Part shown: piece after piece, positions 23,256 to 30,566 of the stretch
How positions within the stretch are numbered: position 1 is the first letter of the stretch
Layout: every line of letters starts with the position of its first letter
From: CAVPMN01 sp963706425
GTDB taxonomy: Bacteria > Actinomycetota > Acidimicrobiia > Acidimicrobiales > Acidimicrobilacustridaceae
DNA: 36,617 bases
Assembly: GCA_963706425.1 (NCBI GenBank)
Contig: CAVPMN010000002.1
Span: 1 to 36,617 of the forward strand
Direction: 5' to 3'
Program-made: the position numbers and the translations under genes
The notes under the pieces: model-generated
What the model was told of the DNA's origin: nothing
What the model saw: only the letters and a program-made list of their open reading frames with translations
Database searches by the model: none

Positions 23256-24773
23256 GTGGCCCGGTCGGCGGTCGACCCCCGCACCCCGTGCATCATCGGG
23301 GTCGGCCAGCGCACCGTGCACCCCGGCAGCGGCCCGGCTCCCGAACCGCTGGTGCTCTGGGACGACGTGGTGCGCGTCGCGGCTGACGACGCCGGCGCGG
23401 CGGGCTCGGCCGACGCCGTGCTGTCGGCGGTCGACAGCCTGCAGGTCGTCCACTGCATGTCATGGCCCTACGACGAACCGGTCGACCGCCTCGCGGCGAC
23501 GCTCGGCATCGACCCGCGCCATCGCCACTACTCCGGCATGGGCGGCACCACCCCTCAGGTGCTGGTGCAGGACGCGGCCGCCGCCATCCTCGCGGGCGAC
23601 CTCGAGCTGGCCGTGATCACCGGAGGCGAGGCCCTCGAGACCAAACGACAGGCCAAGAAGGCCGGCGAGCGACTGCCGTGGAGCCACCGCCATCCCTCCC
23701 CTCCCCCGATGCCCTTCGAGGCACCGTTCCACCCCGTCGAGGTCGCCCATCAGGTCTTCCCTGCGTGGTTGACGTTCCCGGTGTTCGACATCGCCCGGCG
23801 GGCGGCCCGGGGCGACACGCCTGCCGACTACGCCGCCCAGGTGGGCGATCTGCTGGCGCCCATGAGCGCGATCGCGGCGACCAACCCCTACGCCTGGTTC
23901 CACGAGCAGTTCACCCCCGCCGAGATCACCACGCCATCGGCCACCAACCGGATGGTCGGCTACCCCTACACGAAGCGCGCCGTGTCGATCATGGACGTCG
24001 ACATGGCAGGCGCGCTCATCGTCGCCAGCCACGCCAAAGCCGACGAGCTGGGTGTGCCGCCCGATCGGCGGGTCTACCTGCGCGGTTGGTGCTACGCCAC
24101 CGATCCGGTCTACCTGGCTGAGCATCCCGATCTCGGCCGCTCGCCGGCGATGGCGGCGGCCAGCGCGGAGGCGCTGCGCGTGGCGGGGCTCACGATCGAC
24201 GACGTCGGCCACCTCGACCTCTACAGCTGCTTCGCCAGCTCGGTCGCGTTCGCCTGCGACGCCCTCGGCATCTCGGGCGACGACGCTCGCGGGTTGACGG
24301 TCACCGGCGGCCTGCCCTTCTGCGGTGGGGCGGGCTCCAACTACATGCTGCACAGCATCGCCACCATGGTCGGCACGTTCCGCGACGACCCGGGCAGCAC
24401 CGGCCTCGTCAGCGGCGTCGGGATGCACATGACCAAACACGTCTTCGCGGTCTACGGCACCGAACCGCCGGCGAGCGGTCGAGTGACGCCACCCGCGCAG
24501 GCCGACGTGCAGGCTCGGCTCGACGTCGAGCCGCCGGTCGAGATCGTTCCCACCCACGACGGCGTGGCGACCGTCGCGTCCTACACCGTGGCCCACGCCC
24601 GCAGCGGCGAGGCCGAGTGGGGCCTGGTGCTGGCCGACGTGCCCGGCGGACGCACCTATGGCCGCGTCGACGACCCCGCGCTGTGCGCCGCTCTCGAGGC
24701 CGACGAGTGGATCGGCCGCTCGATCGTCATCACGCCGGCCGACGGCGGCGTGAACCTCGTCCACGCCGACTGA
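23256..24773 (+). CDS. Thiolase-like protein (acetyl-CoA acetyltransferase family, TLP1-type)
   Basis: A 505-residue thiolase-fold protein. The N-terminal half has IIGVGQRTVHPG and YSGMGGTTPQVLVQDA; at the place of the usual nucleophilic Cys there is no Cys. The C-terminal half has LYSCFASSVAFAC and GGLPFCGGAGSNYMLH, where the second catalytic Cys is kept. The last 80 residues (after AVYGTEPP) form an extra beta-rich domain as in the TLP1-type thiolase-like proteins of mycobacteria. Chain cleavage is the role expected from context, but the missing Cys makes normal thiolysis doubtful; a binding or aldolase/synthase-like role is possible. GTG 23256 follows the hydratase stop by 2 bases. Confidence 0.8.
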   Translation: MARSAVDPRTPCIIGVGQRTVHPGSGPAPEPLVLWDDVVRVAADDAGAAGSADAVLSAVDSLQVVHCMSWPYDEPVDRLAATLGIDPRHRHYSGMGGTTPQVLVQDAAAAILAGDLELAVITGGEALETKRQAKKAGERLPWSHRHPSPPPMPFEAPFHPVEVAHQVFPAWLTFPVFDIARRAARGDTPADYAAQVGDLLAPMSAIAATNPYAWFHEQFTPAEITTPSATNRMVGYPYTKRAVSIMDVDMAGALIVASHAKADELGVPPDRRVYLRGWCYATDPVYLAEHPDLGRSPAMAAASAEALRVAGLTIDDVGHLDLYSCFASSVAFACDALGISGDDARGLTVTGGLPFCGGAGSNYMLHSIATMVGTFRDDPGSTGLVSGVGMHMTKHVFAVYGTEPPASGRVTPPAQADVQARLDVEPPVEIVPTHDGVATVASYTVAHARSGEAEWGLVLADVPGGRTYGRVDDPALCAALEADEWIGRSIVITPADGGVNLVHAD

Positions 24774-24784
24774 CCCGGTCCGAA

Positions 24785-24808
24785 GGGCGGCCGCCCCGAC
24801 TCGGGCGG
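24785..24808. terminator. GC-rich hairpin between convergent genes
   Basis: GGGCGGCCGCCC is a perfect palindrome, and CCGCCCC pairs with GGGCGGG across CGACTC. It lies 12 bases after the thiolase-like stop and just before the stop of the convergent SDR gene. There is no T run, so it is a weak, possibly bidirectional terminator. Confidence 0.4.
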
Positions 24809-24813
24809 GTCGC

Positions 24814-25611
24814 CTAGAGCTGACCGGTGGTCTGCGCGGCGAGAAAGCCGGCGTCGACGTGCAACGCCTCACCCGCGATGTACGACGAGCGGGGGCTGTT
24901 GAGGAACAGGAGCGGCCAGGCCTGCTCCTCGGCGGTCGACCGGCGCCCGGACGGACCGACGAACGCGTCGATCATCTCCTTGCCGGCGAAGTCCTCGAAC
25001 GCCGGCATCATGGCGGTCTGGGTGGGCCCCGGGTTGGTGTTGTTGAGCCGGATACCACGGGCGGCCAGAAGCTGCGGCGCCCGCCAGGCAACCCACGCGT
25101 TCATGACCTTCTTCGAGTAGAGGTAACCCATGTTGGCGATCATGTCCTCGGGGTTCGCCTCGACCCACGCCACGGCGGTGTCGAAGTCGGTCGAGGTCAC
25201 GAGCGGCAACAGGCGCTCGAGCTCGTTCTGCCAGCCGAGCCCGGCGTTGGACGCGACCGCAGCGACGGCACCACCGTCGGGCATGTCGGGCACCAACGCC
25301 TCGATGAGGTGACGAGCGCCGATGAAGTTGACCTTCAACGTGTCGAGGTCGGAGAACGGCGGGCCAGGCAGCCCGGCCACGCTGAAGACCACGTCGACCG
25401 GGCCGATGCCCGCGATCGCCTCGTCGATGGACGCCCGCTCGCGCAGGTCGACCTGGCGTGACTCGACGCCCGGCACGTCGACGGTCTTCACGTCGAGCGC
25501 CGTCACTCGCGCGCCGAGCTCGGTGAGCAGGCGCGCCGTCTGCTCGCCCATGCCCGACGCGGCACCGGTGACCAGCGCGTGCTTGCCTTCGTAGCCGAGC
25601 ACGTCGTCCAT
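24814..25611 (-). CDS. Short-chain dehydrogenase/reductase
   Basis: A 265-residue SDR. T15-G22 (TGAASGMG) binds the cofactor, D40 at the end of strand 2 favours NAD(H), N95 and S121 (ASNAG) are the catalytic Asn and Ser, and Y163-x3-K167 (YLYSK) completes the tetrad. The insert of about 25 residues before the Tyr (LERLLPLVTS ... NPEDM) is typical of 3-alpha-hydroxysteroid dehydrogenase-like SDRs. The C-terminus YIAGEALHVDAGF matches the family. It is the second gene after the amidohydrolase (26-base gap, GGGGGA ahead of ATG 25611). A hydroxysteroid or hydroxyacyl substrate is inference. Confidence 0.83.
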   Translation of the reverse strand: MDDVLGYEGKHALVTGAASGMGEQTARLLTELGARVTALDVKTVDVPGVESRQVDLRERASIDEAIAGIGPVDVVFSVAGLPGPPFSDLDTLKVNFIGARHLIEALVPDMPDGGAVAAVASNAGLGWQNELERLLPLVTSTDFDTAVAWVEANPEDMIANMGYLYSKKVMNAWVAWRAPQLLAARGIRLNNTNPGPTQTAMMPAFEDFAGKEMIDAFVGPSGRRSTAEEQAWPLLFLNSPRSSYIAGEALHVDAGFLAAQTTGQL

Positions 25612-25637
25612 GGTTCGTGTTCCCCCGTGTGTGTGCG

Positions 25638-26921
25638 CTACTTCGCCGCGATCCGCTCCGCGAGGGTCATGGCGGTGATGATGCCCTCGTCCTGGAACTT
25701 ACCGGTGCCGTGGCTCACGAGCGAAGTGTCGACATCGGTGGCCAGGGCGCGTAGCGCGCCGACGGTGCACTGCTCTCGGGGCAACACCGAGAACGGGTCG
25801 TAGTGGAAGTTGCGGATCGCGTTGAGATGGGTGATGCGATCGATGTCGTCGCGTGGCAACCCCTCGAGGTAGCGCATGGCCTTCTCCGGGGCGTCGGGCC
25901 ATGTCGAGTCGGAGTGCGGGTAGTCGCACTCCCAGTGGATGTGGTCGGGGTTGAGGTGGTGGCGCACCTCCATGCCCGCGGCGTCGTCGATGAAGCAGGT
26001 GAGCACGTGCTCGTTGAACACCTCGCTCGGCAGCCGGTCGCCGAAGTCCTGGTTCGTCCACTGATGATGGTGCTGGTAGACGTAGTCGATCCGTTCGAGG
26101 AAGTAGGGAATCCAGCCGATGCCGCCCTCCGAGAGGGCGATCCGCAACCTGGGGAACTTGCGGAACACGGGCGACCAGACCAGGTCGGCCGCACACTGCA
26201 CGATGTTCATCGGCTGCAGGGTGATCATGGCGTCGATGGGCGCGTCCATGGCGGTGATGGTGAGCTGCGAGGACGACCCGATGTGCACGTTGATGACCGT
26301 GCCGACCTCCTCACACGCCTGGAGAAACGGATCCCAGTGGTCGCTGTGCCAGCTCGGGTAGCCGAGCTTCTCGGGATTCTCCGAGAACGTGACGGCGTGA
26401 CAGCCCTTGTCGGCCATGCGACGCACCTCGCCGGCCATGAGATCGGGATCCCACACCGGCGGGATGGCGAGCGGGATCATGCGGCCGGGGTAGGTGCCGC
26501 ACCAGTCGTCGACGTGCCAGTCGTTGTAGGCCTGCACGAGCTCGAGGGCGACCTCACGATCGTCGCAGGTCGCGAAGAGCTGCCCGCAGAACCCCGTCAT
26601 GCTCGGGAAGTTGAGCGAGCCGAGCACGCCGTTGACGTTCATGTCGCGGATGCGCTCGTGGATGTCGTAGCAGCCCGGCCGCATCTGCGAGAACGCCAGC
26701 GGATCGACGCCGTACTCCTCGGGCACCCGCCCGGCCACCGCGTTGAGCCCGACGTTGGGCAGCGCCGCCCCCTCGAACATCCACACCTCCCGGCCGTTCT
26801 CGAGCCGCTCGATGTGGGGCGCACGCTCCGCGGCCTTGGTCGAGAGCCGGCCCTCGAACAGATCGGGTGGCTCGACCACGTGGTCGTCGACGCTCACGAG
26901 GATCAGGTCATCGGGGTGCAT
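25638..26921 (-). CDS. Amidohydrolase family 2 protein
   Basis: A 427-residue TIM-barrel amidohydrolase. VSVDDHVVEPPDLF (D-x-H variant near residue 12-14), VINVHIGSSSQ, LSEGGIGWIPYFLER and HWECDYPHSDS near the C-terminus are the conserved segments of the branch found widely in mycobacteria and other actinobacteria. The reaction is unknown; related enzymes decarboxylate or hydrolyse cyclic substrates. ATG 26921 is chosen because AGAGGGAGAGGG precedes it and the barrel motif starts 10 residues later. It is divergent from the tandem TetR gene; motif copy 5 lies 45 bases upstream, so it is a likely regulon member. Confidence 0.83.
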   Translation of the reverse strand: MHPDDLILVSVDDHVVEPPDLFEGRLSTKAAERAPHIERLENGREVWMFEGAALPNVGLNAVAGRVPEEYGVDPLAFSQMRPGCYDIHERIRDMNVNGVLGSLNFPSMTGFCGQLFATCDDREVALELVQAYNDWHVDDWCGTYPGRMIPLAIPPVWDPDLMAGEVRRMADKGCHAVTFSENPEKLGYPSWHSDHWDPFLQACEEVGTVINVHIGSSSQLTITAMDAPIDAMITLQPMNIVQCAADLVWSPVFRKFPRLRIALSEGGIGWIPYFLERIDYVYQHHHQWTNQDFGDRLPSEVFNEHVLTCFIDDAAGMEVRHHLNPDHIHWECDYPHSDSTWPDAPEKAMRYLEGLPRDDIDRITHLNAIRNFHYDPFSVLPREQCTVGALRALATDVDTSLVSHGTGKFQDEGIITAMTLAERIAAK

Positions 26922-26965
26922 GCGAGCGCCCTCTCCCTCTGGGTCTGCAATCGGTCCAGCAAATG

Positions 26966-26988
26966 TGACGGTACTGTTAGAGTACCCC
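26966..26988 (+). promoter_or_regulatory. Copy 5 of the 23-bp divergent-promoter motif, with palindrome
   Basis: TGACG, GTACT, GTTAGAGT, ACCCC. GGTACT-GTTAG-AGTACC (26970-26986) is a perfect 6-bp inverted repeat, the most symmetric of the five copies. The -10-like TAGAGT is at 26978-26983. It is placed between the divergent amidohydrolase and the tandem TetR regulator, as expected for an autoregulated repressor. Confidence 0.65.
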
Positions 26989-26989
26989 G

Positions 26990-28246
26990 ATCGACGCGAA
27001 CATCGCCCGCCGCACCCCGTTCGGTCATCCCGTCGTCGGCGATCGCGGCGGTGACACGCGCCGGCGCATACTCGGCGCCACACTCGAGGCACTCGGCGAG
27101 GTGGGCTTCGACGCCACCCACGTCGAGCTGATCGCCGAGCGGGCCGGTTGCTCCCGACCGGCCTTCTACCAGTACTTCGAGTCGAAGCACGATGTGTTCT
27201 GGGCGCTCGCCGGCCAGCTCGGCAAGGAGATCGTGGCGTTGGCCGACGAGCTCGGCTCGGTCACCCCCGACGCCGACGGCGTGGCCCACCTCGGCTCGTG
27301 GATCGGCGACTTCATGGCTCTGCACGAAGCGTGGGCCCCGGTCTTCGAGTCGTTCCAGGCCGCGAGCCGCGACCACCTCCCACAGGCCCGGCGGTCGAGC
27401 AAGGTGAGCGTGCGCACCGACACTGCGCTGCTCGGAGCGTTCGGGCTGTCCGTCGACGGCATCAACGACCGACTGATGGGCGCGATGGTCGCGGTGCTCG
27501 ATCGATCGAGCTTCTACGCGGAGCGGGCGCCCGCCACCATCGACCGCCAGCCGTTCGTGCGCGCCCTCGCCGAGCTGTTCCATCGGGTGTTCAGCGGACC
27601 GATCGAGGGGGTCAACGTCGACCGGTCCCGCAAGATCCGGCGCCATCGGCCAGCCATCCCGCCGCCCCTCCCCACCGAGGCGACACCCCTGCCACCCCGA
27701 CAGGAGCGCACCCGCCGGCGCCTCCTCGACGCCGGCCTGCAGGTGCTGCCCGCACGTGGCTATCACGACACGCGGGTCGACGACATCGCCGAGGCCGCCG
27801 GCCTGAGCCACGGCACCTTCTACCGCTACTTCGACAACAAGGACGTGTTCTTCCAAGCCCTTGCCGAGGCCGCCGCCGCCCGGGCCATCGAGCTGGTCGA
27901 TCGCCTGAAGATCGACGGCCCGCCGGACGAGGTGCGCCGGTGGGTCACCGAGTGGATGCGCACCTACGAGGCCGACGGCGGCATCATCAGCACCTGGCAG
28001 GAGATGCGTCGGAACGTCGAGCTCACGACCTTTTCCGCCCAGGTCGCAGCGTCGATGTTCACCCGCCTGGTCGAAGTGCTCGAACGCCGCGACTTCGGCA
28101 ATCCGGAGGCCGACGCCACATCGATGCTCGCCCTCCTCGAGCGCCTGCCCAACAACGTGTACACGCTCGGCTTCACCACCGAGACCGACGGCATCGAGAT
28201 CATGATCACCATCCTGCGCCGCGGCTACTTCGCCCTCACCGACTGA
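26990..28246 (+). CDS. Tandem (double) TetR-family regulator, Mce3R-like
   Basis: Two complete TetR units lie in one chain of about 418 residues. Unit 1: RRTPFGHPVVG, then RRILGATLEALG and the HTH VELIAERAGCSRPAFYQYF. A basic, Pro-rich linker (RKIRRHRPAIPPPLP) joins it to unit 2: RTRRRLLDAGLQVLPARGYH, HTH DDIAEAAGLSHGTFYRYF near residues 255-275, and a second ligand domain. This matches Mce3R of M. tuberculosis (double TetR, about 400 residues, regulator of lipid genes). No ATG, GTG or TTG exists in frame between the stop at 26978 and GTG 27101, which lies inside the first HTH domain; the open frame reads from 26981. ATC 26990, six bases after the -10 box, is taken provisionally. The stop overlaps the next ATG as TGATG. 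Confidence 0.78.
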   Translation: MDANIARRTPFGHPVVGDRGGDTRRRILGATLEALGEVGFDATHVELIAERAGCSRPAFYQYFESKHDVFWALAGQLGKEIVALADELGSVTPDADGVAHLGSWIGDFMALHEAWAPVFESFQAASRDHLPQARRSSKVSVRTDTALLGAFGLSVDGINDRLMGAMVAVLDRSSFYAERAPATIDRQPFVRALAELFHRVFSGPIEGVNVDRSRKIRRHRPAIPPPLPTEATPLPPRQERTRRRLLDAGLQVLPARGYHDTRVDDIAEAAGLSHGTFYRYFDNKDVFFQALAEAAAARAIELVDRLKIDGPPDEVRRWVTEWMRTYEADGGIISTWQEMRRNVELTTFSAQVAASMFTRLVEVLERRDFGNPEADATSMLALLERLPNNVYTLGFTTETDGIEIMITILRRGYFALTD

Positions 28247-29361
28247 TGGACTTCGAGTTCACCGACGATCAGCTCGCCCTTCGCGATGCAGCCCGCACGG
28301 TGCTCGAAGCCGCGTGTCCGCCCTCGCTCGTGCGGGCCACCTTCGACGGCGCGAGCGACCACCGCGACCTCTGGCAGACGCTCGTGTCACTCGACTGGCC
28401 CGCGCTCGGCCTGCCCGAGGCGGTCGGCGGGCTCGGGCTCAGCTACCTCGACGTGTGCATCGTCGTCGAGGAGCTCGGTCGGGCGGTGGCACCGACGCCC
28501 TATCTGGCCACCGTCACCCAGCTCGTCCCCTTCATCCGGGAGACGGGCTCCACTTTCCTGCTCCGCGAGGTCGCCAACGGCTCGGTCACCGGCACGGCGG
28601 CCATCGCCGAGGCCGGGCGCTGGTGGCCTGAGACGCACCAGACCTCCGTTCGGCGCGCGGGATCGCGTTGGCAGCTCACCGGCACCAAGACCCACGTGAT
28701 CCACGGCGCGACGGTCGACGAGATCGTGGTCGTCGCGGAGAGCGACGAGGGGCAGGGCCTGTTCGTCGTGCCCAGGTCCTCGGTCGAGGTCACCGAGCCG
28801 ACGGTCATCGACCCGACCTGGCCGGTGAGCGATGTGATCCTCGACCACGTCGAGATCGACGACACCCGCGTGCTGATCGAGCCGGGCGACCCCAAGGCCA
28901 CCACCGTGATCGAGCGGTCGATGCAGGAGGCAACCACTGCGATCGCACTGTCAACCGTCGCCACCTGTCGGGCCATGGTCGAGACCACCATCGCCTATGC
29001 CAAGGACCGCGAGCAGTTCGGCCGACCGATCGGTTCGTTCCAGGCGCTCAAGCACCGACTCGCCGACTGCTACCTCAGCGTCGAGCGGGCCGCCGCGCTC
29101 GGCTACTTCGCCGCGCTCACCATCGCCGAGGACGATGACCGCCGTGCCATCGCCACTTCGATGGCGAAAGCTGCGGCCGGCGCCACGCAGCGTCTCGTCG
29201 TACGCGACGCGCTCCAGCTCCACGGCGGGGTGGGGTTCACCTGGGAGCACGACCTGCACTTCCGGCTCAAGCGGGCCAAAGCCGGCGACCTGCTGTTCGG
29301 CAACGAGTCCACCCACCGAGCTCGCCTGGCGGGGCTGCTCGGGCTGGAGGCAACGACATGA
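28246..29361 (+). CDS. Acyl-CoA dehydrogenase, small-type subunit of a pair
   Basis: A 371-residue protein: MDFEFTDDQLALRDAARTVL, LGLPEAVGGLGLSYLD, then EQFGRPIGSFQALKHRLAD and QLHGGVGFTWEHDLHFRLKR. The central FAD loop EPxAGSD is replaced by a short AIAEAGRW region, as in other small partners. It overlaps the regulator stop (TGATG) and is overlapped by the next dehydrogenase (ATGA), so the regulator, both subunits and the ligase are one translationally coupled operon. It is most similar in layout to the gene at 18131. Acyl substrate unknown. Confidence 0.85.
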   Translation: MDFEFTDDQLALRDAARTVLEAACPPSLVRATFDGASDHRDLWQTLVSLDWPALGLPEAVGGLGLSYLDVCIVVEELGRAVAPTPYLATVTQLVPFIRETGSTFLLREVANGSVTGTAAIAEAGRWWPETHQTSVRRAGSRWQLTGTKTHVIHGATVDEIVVVAESDEGQGLFVVPRSSVEVTEPTVIDPTWPVSDVILDHVEIDDTRVLIEPGDPKATTVIERSMQEATTAIALSTVATCRAMVETTIAYAKDREQFGRPIGSFQALKHRLADCYLSVERAAALGYFAALTIAEDDDRRAIATSMAKAAAGATQRLVVRDALQLHGGVGFTWEHDLHFRLKRAKAGDLLFGNESTHRARLAGLLGLEATT

Positions 29362-30566
29362 GGTTGCAGTTCGACGCATCGGTCGAGGCCTTCCGGGCCG
29401 AGCTGCGCGAGTGGCTCACCGCCAACCGACCGAGCGCAGAGGAGATGGCGGCTGATCCCTCGTTGTCGACGGGGCATGCTCCGCAGTGGGCTCGACGCTG
29501 GACCCGCACGATGTTCGACGCCGGCTGGCTGGTGCCCGGCTGGCCCCCCGAACGCGGTGGGCGCAACGCGTCACCGATCGAGACGCTCGTCTACATCGAA
29601 GAGCTCGCCAGAGCCCGACTGCCGCGCACCACGAACGTGCAGGGACTCGGCATCGTCGCGCCCTCGATCCTCGACTACGGCACGCCCGACCAGATCGAGC
29701 GCTTCGCCATGCCACTCCTGCGCGGCGAGGTGACCGCATGTCTCGGCATGAGCGAACCGGGTGCGGGCAGCGACCTGGCGGCGCTGTCGACGCGAGCGGT
29801 GCTCGAAGGCGACCACTGGGTCGTCAACGGTCAGAAGGTCTGGACATCGGGTGCGAACTACGCGGACTTCTGCTTCCTCTTCTGCCGCACCGATCCGACG
29901 GCACCGAAGCACAAGGGCATCTCGATCCTGCTCGTGCCGATGGACACGCCCGGCATCACCGTGCGGCCGCTCCCCGAGATCGTCCATCCCGACCGGCCCG
30001 ATCTCAACGAGGTGTTCTTCGACGACGTGGCCGTTCCGGCCGAGAACCTGGTCGGCCAGCTCAACAACGGATGGGCGATGGCCAACGGCTCGCTCGCGCA
30101 CGAGCGCGGCATGGTGTGGGTCAACGCCGTGATGGGTCTGGAGGAAGCGCTCGACCGGCTGCTCGCCGAGGCGCCCGCCCTGCTCGCTCCCCTGCCGCCG
30201 ACCGAGCGCGCCCTCGCCGTCGACCAGATCGTGCAGGTGGCCATCGACACCCAAGCAGCCCGTTGCCTCGGCTACCGGGGGTTCGCCAAGCTCGCCCGCG
30301 GCGGCACCGCTCCCGAACAGGCACTGATGAAGCTCTACGCGAGCGAGGCCCGGCAAGGCATCGCGCTGGTGGCCGCCGAGATCCAGGGCGCGGCGGCGCT
30401 GGAGACCGGTCTGGTCGGGATGGACGGGCACCTCGCCATCGACGAGCCCCAAGGCACCTGGCTCGAGCAGTACTTCACCAGCTTCGCCAACACGATCTCG
30501 GCCGGCACCTCCGAGATCCAGCGCAACATCATCGCCGAACGAGTGCTGGGGTTGCCCCGTGGCTGA
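29358..30566 (+). CDS. Acyl-CoA dehydrogenase, large-type subunit of a pair
   Basis: A 402-residue FAD enzyme: GWLVPGWPPERGGR, GMSEPGAGSDLAALSTRA (FAD/acyl signature), NGQKVWTSGANYADF, LNEVFFDDVAVPAENLVG and the C-terminal SAGTSEIQRNIIAERVLGLPRG. The classic catalytic Glu before GTSEIQR is Ala here, as in many FadE proteins of heteromeric enzymes; the base may come from another position or the partner. The ATG overlaps the small subunit by ATGA. The stop overlaps the ligase start by 8 bases. The gene is complete, unlike the paralog at 19237. Confidence 0.87.
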   Translation: MRLQFDASVEAFRAELREWLTANRPSAEEMAADPSLSTGHAPQWARRWTRTMFDAGWLVPGWPPERGGRNASPIETLVYIEELARARLPRTTNVQGLGIVAPSILDYGTPDQIERFAMPLLRGEVTACLGMSEPGAGSDLAALSTRAVLEGDHWVVNGQKVWTSGANYADFCFLFCRTDPTAPKHKGISILLVPMDTPGITVRPLPEIVHPDRPDLNEVFFDDVAVPAENLVGQLNNGWAMANGSLAHERGMVWVNAVMGLEEALDRLLAEAPALLAPLPPTERALAVDQIVQVAIDTQAARCLGYRGFAKLARGGTAPEQALMKLYASEARQGIALVAAEIQGAAALETGLVGMDGHLAIDEPQGTWLEQYFTSFANTISAGTSEIQRNIIAERVLGLPRG

